From Candidatus Phytoplasma solani (GTDB lineage: Bacteria > Bacillota_I > Bacilli_A > Acholeplasmatales > Acholeplasmataceae), in contig NZ_CP103788.1 of the NCBI RefSeq assembly GCF_041729705.1, positions 682,001 to 746,000 of the forward strand: a stretch of 64,000 bases of DNA. The letters run 5' to 3'. Below the pieces are notes generated by a model that was not told the DNA's origin, searched no databases, and was given only the letters and a program-made list of their open reading frames with translations. This document shows positions 1 to 8,380 of the stretch, piece by piece. Both the position numbers and the translations under genes were made by a program. Position 1 is the stretch's first letter. Each line of letters opens with the position of its first letter.

Positions 1-32
1 TTGCGTTTGCTGTTTTATTTACAATCAGCCCC

Positions 33-74
33 CGTCCAAACCGTACGAGCAAGTTTCCAAGCATACGGCTTTCC
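33..74 (-). ncRNA. Group II intron domain V
   Basis: The minus-strand hairpin pairs AGCCGTATGC with GCTCGTACGGTT around a GAAA-type loop. This is the most conserved group II ribozyme element and fixes the orientation of the intron. The same segment can be aligned, degraded, at about 16925-16980 on the plus strand. Confidence 0.85.
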
Positions 75-121
75 ATAATTTACTCTCTTTCGAGAACTAA
101 TTTTGCCTTACGGCTGATTAG

Positions 122-1864
122 CTATTTATTCTTTTTTGTTCTTTTACTTTTGTTATTTAATCTGATATCATGCATTTGTTGGTTCGTAATATTTCTATGA
201 CAATCTATGCATAACACTTTTGTACTCTTATTCATCACGCTTTTGCGGTTTTCATTGCGAACCGTACCAATGTGATGGATTTGAAGTTGGGTTGTTTTGC
301 CGCATTTCTCACATATTTCCGCTTTAAGGCGGTCTGTTAGATTCGTACGACCTTGGAATAGATAAGGATTGATGATGATATCGGGATTTTTCTTACAACT
401 ACGCATTTTCTTAATCTTATCCCAAGGGTAAACAATCCATGACTCATATCTGGTTTTCCCTTTGTTTAAATAAGGAATTGACCAAGTTGTGCTACGATTA
501 AACTTTTTTCGCACTTTGGCAATTGCCGTTTTGTGTTTCCTTGCCAAAGTTTTCAAACAACTATACTCAGCTAGATAGGTTAGATGGGTTAATGCATTTA
601 GATTGTTAGCTAAACAAAAGTATTGGATGATTCCACGTACGATTGTCTTATAAGTGCGTATTATTTCTAATTCGTCCCTATTTGCTAATGTTTCATCATG
701 CTTAACCTTTCCTCTTCTTAACCAATTGTATTCATATCCATATTCCTTGGCTTTTGCTTTGGGAACTTGGATTTGTACCCGACCGTTTAGGGATTTTTTG
801 TGGGTTTTTTCGGTGAGTTTACTACTGGTTGGATTTACCCTAATCATGTAGGATAGAAACCTTGTGCCCTTATTGGCTTTTACAATTTTTGATTTATCTT
901 TACTAACTGTCAGTTTTAAATCTTGTTCTAGCCATTGAGTCACTTGGTTTTTAATAGTTTCAGCTTTGTCATATTTCCCTTTAATTCCTATGATAAAATC
1001 ATCGGCATATCGGATATATTCAACTCTTGTTTTTGGATTTAGGTTAATTTGACTATCAATCCCCAATTTATGATGCATTCCCTGACGGTATGTTTTTCCA
1101 TATCCTGGGTTTGCTTTCCTTATTGGTGTTCCTTCTTTAATTAGTTCGTCCATTTTGATGTCAATGTAATGTAAATATACATTGGCAAGTAATGGGGAGA
1201 TGATTCCTCCTTGTGGAGAACCAGATAAAGATTCGTATTTGATGCCATCTTTCATGAACCCAGCTTTTAACCACTTGTTAATGGTTGAAAGAGTTTTATT
1301 CTTGCGTATAAACTTCGTCAAGGTTTTCATAAGAGTTTCATGATTGATTGTGTCAAAATAACCTTTAAGGTTAATTTTGATGATATAATCAATTCCCTTA
1401 AATCTCTGTTTGACGCGTTTGATTGCATCAAGACAGGATTTTTTAGTTCTAAATCCAAAACTCCATTCTAAGAATTGATTTTCAAGATAAGGAGTTAAGA
1501 GTTGTTCAAGGCTTCTTTGGACTATTCTATCTTTTATGGTAGGTATTCCAAGAGGTCTAACCTTATCGTTGTCTTTGGGAATGAATATTCTTTTAACAGG
1601 CTTTGGATTGTACTTGTTACTGATGTATTCCTTGTGATATCTTTCTAATTTTTTAAGATTGAGACTGTCAATTGTATTACCATCAATTCCAGGTGTACCC
1701 GCACCTTTGTTGGTTGCAATTTTGTTAAATGCAATTAACGTGTTATGTAGATTATTCATTCCTTGCTGTAATTCTCTTTTTAGAGGATAGTTATTTGTAG
1801 AACAATATAGGATCTTATTCAATGTTCGCGAAAGCTTAGTTTCATTTGAAACAGTTGTTGACAT
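122..1864 (-). CDS. ltrA: Group II intron reverse transcriptase/maturase with HNH endonuclease
   Basis: Multifunctional intron-encoded protein of about 580 residues. It would assist intron splicing and copy the RNA into a nicked target by target-primed reverse transcription. Seen: RT fingers/palm with the catalytic YADD at about residues 286-289; the motif SPQGGIISPLLANVYL before it; a maturase (X) region after it; and a C-terminal HNH domain from about residue 518 with paired cysteines (CEKC ... CIDC) around HH. ATG at 1864 is preferred over the in-frame TTG at 1873, because the strong Shine-Dalgarno GGAAGGAG lies 9 nt before the ATG but abuts the TTG. No frameshift is visible, so it may be active. 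It could also act in trans on the ORF-less relic near 16.5-17 kb. Domain V and HNH argue against a retron or diversity-generating RT. Confidence 0.95.
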   Translation of the reverse strand: MSTTVSNETKLSRTLNKILYCSTNNYPLKRELQQGMNNLHNTLIAFNKIATNKGAGTPGIDGNTIDSLNLKKLERYHKEYISNKYNPKPVKRIFIPKDNDKVRPLGIPTIKDRIVQRSLEQLLTPYLENQFLEWSFGFRTKKSCLDAIKRVKQRFKGIDYIIKINLKGYFDTINHETLMKTLTKFIRKNKTLSTINKWLKAGFMKDGIKYESLSGSPQGGIISPLLANVYLHYIDIKMDELIKEGTPIRKANPGYGKTYRQGMHHKLGIDSQINLNPKTRVEYIRYADDFIIGIKGKYDKAETIKNQVTQWLEQDLKLTVSKDKSKIVKANKGTRFLSYMIRVNPTSSKLTEKTHKKSLNGRVQIQVPKAKAKEYGYEYNWLRRGKVKHDETLANRDELEIIRTYKTIVRGIIQYFCLANNLNALTHLTYLAEYSCLKTLARKHKTAIAKVRKKFNRSTTWSIPYLNKGKTRYESWIVYPWDKIKKMRSCKKNPDIIINPYLFQGRTNLTDRLKAEICEKCGKTTQLQIHHIGTVRNENRKSVMNKSTKVLCIDCHRNITNQQMHDIRLNNKSKRTKKNK

Positions 1865-2482
1865 ATTTATCAACTCCTTCCTTGATTACAGTGAATAAAT
1901 AGTAAATTACTAGCTACTTTCGCCTTGTAAAGGTTATTAACCTTCGCCCTGGTGGGTCATTGTGTTAGCATATTCCAATGTTAACTTTGAATTATCCACG
2001 ACTATTAAATAGCTTCTTTATCCTTGAGCGTCTCGGCATTTATTCCTTGACTTGTTAATTAAATAACTAGCTTTTAGGATTCTCCAAGTTACTCTAAATA
2101 TCTACCTTTGTCCTTTAGGTGAAGTAACCGCTTATGTTTTAACGTCTTTCCTGACTGTCGGTGAGATTCCAGGCTTTCTGTTAATTAGATAAACTAACCA
2201 AGACAAATAATATATCCTGTTAGACTCTGGACTATACGGCTTCAGTAGTTTGCGTATTAGGTTCTAAGATTACATCTGCTTTCCTTCTTAGACCATTTCA
2301 GGCTTATCCATGGGACAATTTGGTGGCGGTATCCTCTTGACTAACTACTTCGTCTCAATCCGCTTTTATAGTCTGCTGTAATCCATTATTCTTTCGTTTA
2401 ACGGACCGACCATATCCATTCAGTGTTTATCGGCACTGGCATATTGGTTAGATAGCTCGATATTTAGGCCTCTTTGGCGCCC

Positions 2483-2841
2483 TTATAAGTATAGTAGTTT
2501 TTTATATTTATATTTAATTATATTTAAAAATTACTATTTTAAAATCCAAAAAGAAAGTAACCAATAACAAACAAAAAAAAATGAAAAAGCAGATATTAAC
2601 TCATTTAAAAAAATACTAAAAATCAATACTAATTTAAAATAAAAAGGCATTTGTCAAGCATAAAACTTGGTTTTTTTTTTTTTTGATGTATAATGATCAG
2701 GTAATAATGAAATTGATTTTTCTTTATTGGTTAATCGCTTTTTTAAAGCCCATTAAATTAGCAACATCGAAAAAAAGCGATTACATTTTTTCTTTTTTTA
2801 ATTTTTAAAAATATAAATCGCAAGGGAGAAATTATTTTTTT
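2483..2841 (+). promoter_or_regulatory. Leader region of surface-protein cassette 1
   Basis: There is no gene here. From about 2565 the sequence is nearly the same as about 5913-6201 before the next gene, so the leader was duplicated with the coding cassette. A TATAAT-like hexamer at about 2689-2694 follows a run of 14 T (2671-2684); the equivalent run in the second copy has 7. A perfect 12-bp inverted repeat, AATCGCTTTTTT (2733-2744) with AAAAAAGCGATT (2771-2782), could form a stem in the 5' UTR. The ribosome site AAGGGAG lies at about 2822-2828. No good -35 box was found at standard spacing. Confidence 0.5.
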
Positions 2842-5451
2842 ATGCCTAATTTGAAAAACAAAAAGCGACAACTTTTATTTTTGACAAGTTGCCTTTTACC
2901 TCTTTTTTTATTCTTTTTTATTACAGTGTATGGAGCATCGAATTCTCCCTCTCCTAGTAGGAATTCTAATAGTAGCCCTAGTAGGAGTAGTGAAACTGCT
3001 GATAATAGACCCCAATTAAGCACAATTTTAAATAACAAAAATGATAAAGATTTAGGTCAAATACCTAACACATCAAATGAAACTATTATTGCAGCTATTC
3101 GCAAAAAGCACCCTAATTTAGAAGATAAAGATTTAGAACTTTCAGGAGAATTAAAACAAAACTCAAGATACACAAGCGGATTGAAAATAGGACAACTAAG
3201 ACCATCAATTAAATATTCTGTCAATGTTAAATCTAATGATTACCAAGGAGAATGCACATTTTATTTCACATTATCATCAGGGGTTAGTGCAAACTCAAGT
3301 GGAAGAGATATTACAGAGATTACGGATGTTGATGTCGATTTTGCTGAAGATGAGTCAGAAGAACCTTTAACAGCATTAAGCCAAAAATTAACAGAAACTA
3401 ATTTAGATAAAATACCTAACACATTAAATGAAACTATTATTAAAGCTATTAAAGCTAAGAACCCTGATTTAAAAAATAAAGATTTACAAGTAGTTTCAAA
3501 TACTTTAACATCTAACTCAGGTAGGATATTTACAACTAGTGGATCATCAAATAAACATGTCTACGTTAAATCTAATGATTTCCAGGGAAAAGTAAAAGTT
3601 TCATTTAGTATTCAAAAAGCATTAGGCACAAAATTACAAATAACTAATTTAGGGCCTTTAGATGCAAGAACTGAAGGCAAAGTTAAAGATAAAGTGTTAA
3701 ATAAAAATACTCAATTAACAGACAAAACCAAATTAACAGTTCAATTTGTTGAAAACCAAGACAAAGCAAAAATAACACATCCAAATTTTATTGGTGAAGT
3801 AGAAGTTACATTTAGCGAAGAATTAAAGACAAAATTAACAAAAACCAATTTAGAAGATTTAAATATAACAAATACAAATCAAATTGAAATAATTATAAAT
3901 AAATTGTTAGAGAAAAATACTGATTTAAGACAAGTAGACCGACAAAAATTCAAAATTAATCTTGTTGATCAACAGATGAGCAATAAAATAAAAGTAAGAC
4001 ATCAAGATTTTACTGGCGAAGTAGAAGCTACATTTACTAAAATTATTCTTCACCGAAACAACAAAATTGATACTATAACTGAGTTTAGCAAAACCACTGG
4101 TACCCCTTTTAGACAAACTACCTACAACTCTGACGGAACAATTAATTCTATAATTAAAAATGAATTTAACCCAACCACTGGCAAACTAGCTAAAACAACT
4201 AATTTTCAACCTGACGAAACAACAATTATTTCTATAAAGGATTTTGACTCATTCGGCAAACTAGCTAAAACAACTAATTTTGGACCTAACGGAAAAACAA
4301 TTAAATCTATAAATGAATTTAACCCAAAAAATGATATTCTAGTTAAAACAACTAATTTTAAATCCGACGGAATAAAAGTTGATTTTATAAGTGATTTTGA
4401 CCCAAACACTGGCAGAGAAGTTAAACAAACTCATTACCACCCCGACGGCAAAACTCTTCAATCTATAGAAGAACATAAATCAACCACTGGCAAAACTAAA
4501 ACAACTTATTTTACACCCGAAGGAAGTATTGATAAGGTAAAATATTTTAAATCCACTGGCGAATTTGATAGTGAACGACCTCCAAAAGCTTCAGAGAAAA
4601 CAAAAGCTCCAGAAATAGTTAGAGAAGCAGCAAAAGAAGCAACTCAAAAAACTCAAGAAGCTCAAATAAGAATAGCAGCAGTAGAAGCACAAACTAAATC
4701 CAAAGAATTACAATTGCTAAAAGGAGAAAGAGGAGAACAAGGAGAAAAAGGCGACAAGGGCGACCAAGGCGAAAAAGGAGACAAGGGCGATCAAGGAGAA
4801 AAAGGAGACCAAGGCGAAAAAGGAGACCAAGGAGAACGAGGCCCACAAGGTGAAAAAGGCGATCAAGGAGAAAAAGGCGACAAGGGCGATCAAGGAGAAA
4901 AAGGAGACAAGGGCGATCAAGGAGAAAGAGGAGACCAAGGAATCCAAGGAGAACGAGGCCCACAAGGTGAAAAAGGCGATCAAGGAGAAAGAGGAGACCA
5001 AGGAATCCAAGGAGAAACAGGACCAAAAGGTGAAAAAGGAGACAAAGGAGACAAAGGAGACAAAGGAGACAAGGGCGATCAAGGCGAAAAAGGAGACAAG
5101 GGCGATCAAGGGCAAATAACCGAAAAACAAATAAATATAATAAAATCACAAATTATATCAGAAATTAAATCACAAATTATATCAGAAATTCAAAAAGAAT
5201 TAGCATCAACTCACACACCACCTCAATCCACTTCACCAGATACAGCAACTGACACAACACCTCAATCCACTTCACCAGATACAGCAACTGACACAACAGA
5301 TCAACCAGCTACAAACAATCAAAAAACAGAAAAAAATGACGTTAACAAAACAACATTTATTTGTTTAACTGTCTTTTTAATTATTATTGTAATTTCATCA
5401 ATAATTGGATTATTCATTCATAATTCCAAAAAACAAAAAAAACAAAAATAA
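2842..5451 (+). CDS. Modular surface protein: MAM-like repeats, DUF2963-like repeats, collagen-like domain, membrane anchor
   Basis: 869-residue exported protein, function unknown, probably host-facing and adhesive. Order seen: signal peptide (about 1-32); four divergent copies (about 45-400) of a repeat with a TNLxxI...ETII.AI..KNPDL core and a later Y/F-Q/T-G-E/K strand, resembling the Mollicutes adhesin-motif region of P38-type adhesins (from memory); six or so NPDGK/TTGK repeats resembling phytoplasma DUF2963 (about 410-595); a short helical stretch; 44 uninterrupted Gly-X-Y triplets rich in GEK, GDK and GDQ (about 628-759); a heptad-like helix; two copies of a [14 protein letters not shown]-type unit; a C-terminal membrane span ending in a lysine-rich tail. 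The helices flanking the Gly-X-Y block could nucleate a trimer. The first 26 residues and the anchor are shared with the next gene. ATG is preceded by AAGGGAG, and a terminator follows at once. Confidence 0.85.
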   Translation: MPNLKNKKRQLLFLTSCLLPLFLFFFITVYGASNSPSPSRNSNSSPSRSSETADNRPQLSTILNNKNDKDLGQIPNTSNETIIAAIRKKHPNLEDKDLELSGELKQNSRYTSGLKIGQLRPSIKYSVNVKSNDYQGECTFYFTLSSGVSANSSGRDITEITDVDVDFAEDESEEPLTALSQKLTETNLDKIPNTLNETIIKAIKAKNPDLKNKDLQVVSNTLTSNSGRIFTTSGSSNKHVYVKSNDFQGKVKVSFSIQKALGTKLQITNLGPLDARTEGKVKDKVLNKNTQLTDKTKLTVQFVENQDKAKITHPNFIGEVEVTFSEELKTKLTKTNLEDLNITNTNQIEIIINKLLEKNTDLRQVDRQKFKINLVDQQMSNKIKVRHQDFTGEVEATFTKIILHRNNKIDTITEFSKTTGTPFRQTTYNSDGTINSIIKNEFNPTTGKLAKTTNFQPDETTIISIKDFDSFGKLAKTTNFGPNGKTIKSINEFNPKNDILVKTTNFKSDGIKVDFISDFDPNTGREVKQTHYHPDGKTLQSIEEHKSTTGKTKTTYFTPEGSIDKVKYFKSTGEFDSERPPKASEKTKAPEIVREAAKEATQKTQEAQIRIAAVEAQTKSKELQLLKGERGEQGEKGDKGDQGEKGDKGDQGEKGDQGEKGDQGERGPQGEKGDQGEKGDKGDQGEKGDKGDQGERGDQGIQGERGPQGEKGDQGERGDQGIQGETGPKGEKGDKGDKGDKGDKGDQGEKGDKGDQGQITEKQINIIKSQIISEIKSQIISEIQKELASTHTPPQSTSPDTATDTTPQSTSPDTATDTTDQPATNNQKTEKNDVNKTTFICLTVFLIIIVISSIIGLFIHNSKKQKKQK
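4723..5112 (+). repeat. Collagen-like Gly-X-Y coding repeat
   Basis: The region encodes uninterrupted Gly-X-Y triplets built from [18 protein letters not shown] and GDQGIQ units. At DNA level it is an imperfect array of 9- and 18-bp units, prone to length change. Long open frames on other strands across it are by-products of the repeat. Confidence 0.9.
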
Positions 5452-5480
5452 AAGAGGCTTTTAAAAGTCTCTTTTTTTTA
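5451..5480 (+). terminator. Rho-independent terminator of surface gene 1
   Basis: AAAGAGGCTT pairs with AAGTCTCTTT (one G-U) around a four-base loop, followed by a T run. It overlaps the stop codon, and the equivalent hairpin follows the second cassette gene. Confidence 0.85.
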
Positions 5481-5809
5481 ATAATTAATTTTTTTGTATT
5501 CTAAAAAAATGATTTTGTTAAAATCAAAAAATTATAAAAAAACTCAAAGAACTTAACAAACTCAAAATCAACAACACAATTAGAAAAGTAAAGTAAGATG
5601 ATTTTAAAAAAACCACAATAAAGGTTTTAAAATCAATTACAAAATTAAAAAAATAGAAATCACTAACAACTATTAAATGTAATTTCATAAAAAAAACTAT
5701 CTTAAAAGGGTAGTCTTTTTTTATTTTAATAAGTTATTTCAAAGACCTAAAAAATATCATAAAAACAAGTAAAAAAACTTATTAAATAGGGTTTTGGTAA
5801 GCGTTTAAT
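5481..5809. other. Gap between surface cassettes; duplicated 3' flank
   Basis: No gene is seen. About 5490-5600 resembles about 6985-7100, so the 3' flank was duplicated together with the cassette. A weak hairpin (ACTATC with GGTAGT, 5696-5714) followed by T8 looks like an orphan terminator of a lost gene. Confidence 0.5.
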
Positions 5810-5890
5810 TTGTATTTTTTTTATTTTGATGTTATAATTATAGTAAATATAGTAGTGCTATATTTTAAAGTCAAAAACAAGAAAGGAGTA
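5810..5890 (+). promoter_or_regulatory. Orphan promoter and ribosome binding site
   Basis: TTGTAT (5810-5815), a 17-nt spacer and TATAAT (5833-5838) form a good sigma-70-type promoter. GAAAGGAG follows at 5881-5888, but the next ATG (in ATCAAATGG) is followed at once by a stop (Met-Val-stop). The left edge of the duplicated cassette begins just after. The original gene, possibly a small secreted protein, seems to have been replaced. The promoter may now help transcribe the gene at 6202. Confidence 0.6.
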
Positions 5891-6201
5891 TTTTTTAATC
5901 AAATGGTTTAGAACAACAAACAAAAAAATGAAAAAGCAAAGCAGACATTAGTTCATTTAAAAAAATACTAAAAATCAATACTAATCTAAAATAACTAGTT
6001 AAAATGAAATAAAAAAACATTTTTCAAGCATAAAACTTGTTTTTTTGTGATGTATAATGGAAATAATAATGAGATTGTTTTTTCATTGTTGGTAAACTGG
6101 GAAAGGTAGGCAAAGATTAGCAACATCTAAAAAAAGTGATTACATTTTTTGTTTTTTTTAATTTTTAAAAATATAAATTGCAAGGGAGAAATTATTTTTT
6201 T

Positions 6202-6957
6202 ATGCCTAATTTTAAAAACAAAAAGCGACAACTTTTATTTTTGACAAGTTGCCTTTTACCTCTTTTTTTATTCTTTTTTAATATGTTCTTTTTTAGTATA
6301 GTGCATGCGCAAAATGATAATCATTCTGATGATAGACTAACAGACCAAACTGAATTAGAAACTCCAAAAGCAGAAGATCAAACAGCTCCAAAAGCAGAAG
6401 ATCAAACAGCTCCAAAAGCAGAAGATCAAACAGCTCCAAAAGCAGAAGATCAAACAGCTCCAAAAGCAGAAGATCAAACAGCTCCAAAAGCAGAAGATCA
6501 AACAGCTCCAAAAGCAGAAGATCAAACAGCTCCAAAAGCAGAAGATCAAACAGCTCCAAAAGCAGAAGATCAAACAGCTCCAAAAGCAGAAGATCAAACA
6601 GCTCCAAAAGCAGAAGATCAAACAGCTCCAAAAGCAGAAGATCAAACAGCTCCAAAAGCAGAAGATCAAACAGCTCCAAAAGCAGAAGATCAAACAGCTC
6701 CAAAAGCAGAAGAAAATAAAGGAACTCCAGAAACTAAAACAACTGAAGGAAATACAGAAACTAAAACAACTGTAGGAAATACAGAAACTAAAACAACTGA
6801 AGGAACTCCAGAAACTAAAACAACTGAAGGAACTTCAAAACCAGAAGAAAGTAGTAACAACAGTAAAACAATATTGATTTGTTTAACTATCTTTTTAACT
6901 ATTACTTTAACTGTATTAATTGGATTATTCATTCATAATTCCAAAAAACAAAAATAA
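6202..6957 (+). CDS. Repeat-rich surface protein (PKAEDQTA x14), signal peptide and C-terminal anchor
   Basis: 251-residue protein, function unknown. It has a signal peptide nearly identical to that of the gene at 2842 ([17 protein letters not shown]...), then a short spacer. Fourteen identical PKAEDQTA octapeptides from a 24-bp repeat follow, then about five ETKTTEG-type units, then a membrane anchor with the same ending as its neighbour ([11 protein letters not shown]). The mature part is low-complexity and acidic, suiting an extended cell-surface stalk. The ATG was chosen over the in-frame TTG at 6178 because the Shine-Dalgarno AAGGGAG lies between them at the same spacing as in the paralogue. 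Perfect repeat identity suggests recent expansion or ongoing length variation. Confidence 0.85.
   Translation: MPNFKNKKRQLLFLTSCLLPLFLFFFNMFFFSIVHAQNDNHSDDRLTDQTELETPKAEDQTAPKAEDQTAPKAEDQTAPKAEDQTAPKAEDQTAPKAEDQTAPKAEDQTAPKAEDQTAPKAEDQTAPKAEDQTAPKAEDQTAPKAEDQTAPKAEDQTAPKAEDQTAPKAEENKGTPETKTTEGNTETKTTVGNTETKTTEGTPETKTTEGTSKPEESSNNSKTILICLTIFLTITLTVLIGLFIHNSKKQK
6364..6711 (+). repeat. 24-bp perfect tandem repeat, 14 copies plus a partial
   Basis: The unit CCAAAAGCAGAAGATCAAAC plus AGCT recurs every 24 bp from 6364 to 6699, followed by a partial unit. Copies look identical. 24 bp keeps frame, so gain or loss changes only protein length. Confidence 0.95.
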
Positions 6958-6983
6958 AAGAGACTTTTAAAGTCTCTTTTTTT
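6957..6983 (+). terminator. Rho-independent terminator of surface gene 2
   Basis: AAGAGACTT (6958-6966) pairs perfectly with AAGTCTCTT (6970-6978), followed by T residues. It is homologous to the hairpin after the gene at 2842. Confidence 0.85.
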
Positions 6984-7136
6984 TAATAATTAATTGTTTT
7001 TGCATTCTAAAAAAAATTTAAAATCAAAAATTAGAAAAAAACTAAAAGAACTTGACAAACTTCAACAGTATTAAACACAAAATTAACAACAACACAATTA
7101 AAAAACTCTAGCACCACATAAAATGCCTCCTTCTAA

Positions 7137-7240
7137 CTAACCAACCTCCCAATCATCTTCTACATTATAAATTATTTTAATATCATTGGTTTCTTTGATT
7201 TTGTTTATAACAGCAGCTATTATTGTTTCTTTTTTTTAAT
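7137..7240 (-). pseudogene. Relic of a MAM-repeat surface protein
   Basis: The minus strand reads KETIIAAVINKIKETNDIK followed by a short tail and a stop. The first part matches the ETIIAAI.KK core of the repeats in the protein at 2842. There is no start or upstream domain, so it is a decayed C-terminal fragment. Confidence 0.5.
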
Positions 7241-7288
7241 TCATTATTTTTACTATATCAATATAGTTATTATTTGATAAAATAAAGA

Positions 7289-7683
7289 AGGTCAATGGAA
7301 GGTGATTGAGGTTTAAAGAAAAAATTAATTGTTTTTTAAGCTTAGGAAAGTCCATGCTAGCACATGCTGCGATTGTATGTAGTGTTTGTGTCTAAGGAAT
7401 AAATAACTTAGAGTATTTTTGGTTTCAAAAGTAACGGCGTTTTTTGATATCTAAGGATTTATCTTATTGAATCTATGAAACAAAAACTGAAAGTGTCACA
7501 GAGACGAGCTAATTAGAAATAATTAGGTGAAACGCGATAAACCCCTCAAGCTAGCAACCCAAAAAATGGTAGGGGCATGTAAAACGATGAAATGAAATTA
7601 GTTTTACACTACTTTTTGAGTAGAAGATAAATGATCACACTTGTTTTTAACAAGAACAAAACATGGCTTATGCACATTGACCA
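7289..7683 (+). ncRNA. rnpB: RNase P RNA (class B)
   Basis: RNA subunit of ribonuclease P, which matures tRNA 5' ends. Landmarks match Bacillus-type rnpB in order: GGAAAGTCCATGCTAGCAC near 7346; TGTAGTGTTTGTG; AGTGTCACAGAGACG; GTGAAACGCG then TAAACCCCTC; AACCCAAAAAATGGTAGGGG; and ACAAAACATGGCTTA near the 3' end. The ends pair as helix P1: GGTCAATG (7290-7297) with CATTGACC (7675-7682). A TAAAAT at 7278-7283 is a plausible -10 box seven bases before the 5' end. No protein gene overlaps it. Confidence 0.95.
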
Positions 7684-8295
7684 ATTTTCTTTATGAATAC
7701 TTAATTAGTTTTTTTATTTTTTATATTAAAAAAAGTCAAACTGTTTTTAGTTTGGCTCAAATTTTATCTTTTTTGCTCATTTTTAACTGTAAATAAATTT
7801 TATTTTTTATATAAAAGTTATCTAATTAAAAACAATAAAAAATTAATCACAAAAGCAACTATTGGTTCTTATTTGTCATAATTGTTACTAAATTTAATTA
7901 ATAGATTATTGTTTAGATAATTGCAAAAATAACACTTTTACAACATCAACGATTAGCATCCATTGGTAAAAAATAGTTTTTTAGTTTATGAGATTTTTTG
8001 CTTGCTGATATGCAAAATACATTTTAATGCTTACAAAAATATCAAAGCTAAGCCCAAATCACACCAAAAAACATTACTCAAATTAAATTTTTTTAAATAG
8101 TTTAATAATGGGCATCCAAATCAAAATTAGTACCAAAAGCATGATAAAATCAAAAAATAATCAAAAAAACAAGTTAAAAACTAGCAAAAACCGAAAATTA
8201 AAATAAGAAATAAAAAAATACTTTCCATCGTTGCAAAAGCACAAAAACTTAAAAATTTAAGCTTTTTTTGTTGTCCAAAGAACTATAAATAAAAA
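7684..8295. other. AT-rich gap with two hairpins, no supported gene
   Basis: AGTCAAAC (7734-7741) pairs with GTTTGGCT (7750-7757). This hairpin may end rnpB transcripts, but its best T run lies on the minus-strand side. A second weak hairpin, CTTAAA with TTTAAG followed by T7, sits near 8247-8268. A 32-codon open frame at 8108-8206 lacks a ribosome site and was not accepted. Confidence 0.4.
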
Positions 8296-8332
8296 AATCC
8301 AAACTGTTAATAAACAATTTGGATTCTTTTTT
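8296..8332 (-). terminator. Terminator after surface gene 3
   Basis: AATCCAAA (8296-8303) pairs with TTTGGATT (8318-8325), extended inward by TGTT/AACA. T runs lie on both sides, so it could work in both directions. It lies just past the end of the minus-strand gene at 8381-9313. Confidence 0.75.
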
Positions 8333-8380
8333 TTATTGTGATAAATTTTTTTGTTAGTGTTTTGTAAAAACATAATTTGG

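Larger units (their letters stand above)
1..2482 (-). mobile_element. Group II intron (near complete; 3' end at or beyond window start)
   Basis: Read on the minus strand, the element runs from about 2482 (GGGCGCC, resembling the GUGYG-type 5' end) to the window edge. Domain V lies at about 33-74: the minus strand gives AGCCGTATGC, a GAAA-containing loop and GCTCGTACGGTTT, the classic catalytic hairpin. A GCTG...CAGC hairpin follows at about 9-30 and is a candidate domain VI. The maturase ORF sits in the domain IV position (122-1864), and 1870-2482 is structured non-coding RNA (domains I-III). Homology of 2296-2482 to a relic at 15652-15857 supports the 5' boundary to within a few bases. The exact 3' splice site cannot be set because the window starts here. 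Confidence 0.85.

Noticed and set aside
122-1864. Reverse transcriptase as a retron or diversity-generating element
   Set aside because: Domain V hairpin, X domain and HNH domain identify a group II intron protein.
4694-5149. Long minus-strand open frames under the collagen-like region
   Set aside because: They are complements of the Gly-X-Y repeat, with leucine/phenylalanine monotony and no ribosome site.
6293-6703. Minus-strand open frames under the 24-bp repeat
   Set aside because: They are repeat artefacts that give meaningless ELFDLLLL or FCFWSCLI periodicity.
6364-6711. Regular repeats as a CRISPR array
   Set aside because: Units are directly abutting 24-mers without spacers, in frame inside a coding gene, and no cas gene is present.
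8108-8206. 32-codon basic ORF
   Set aside because: No ribosome site, low complexity, and expected by chance in AT-rich DNA.
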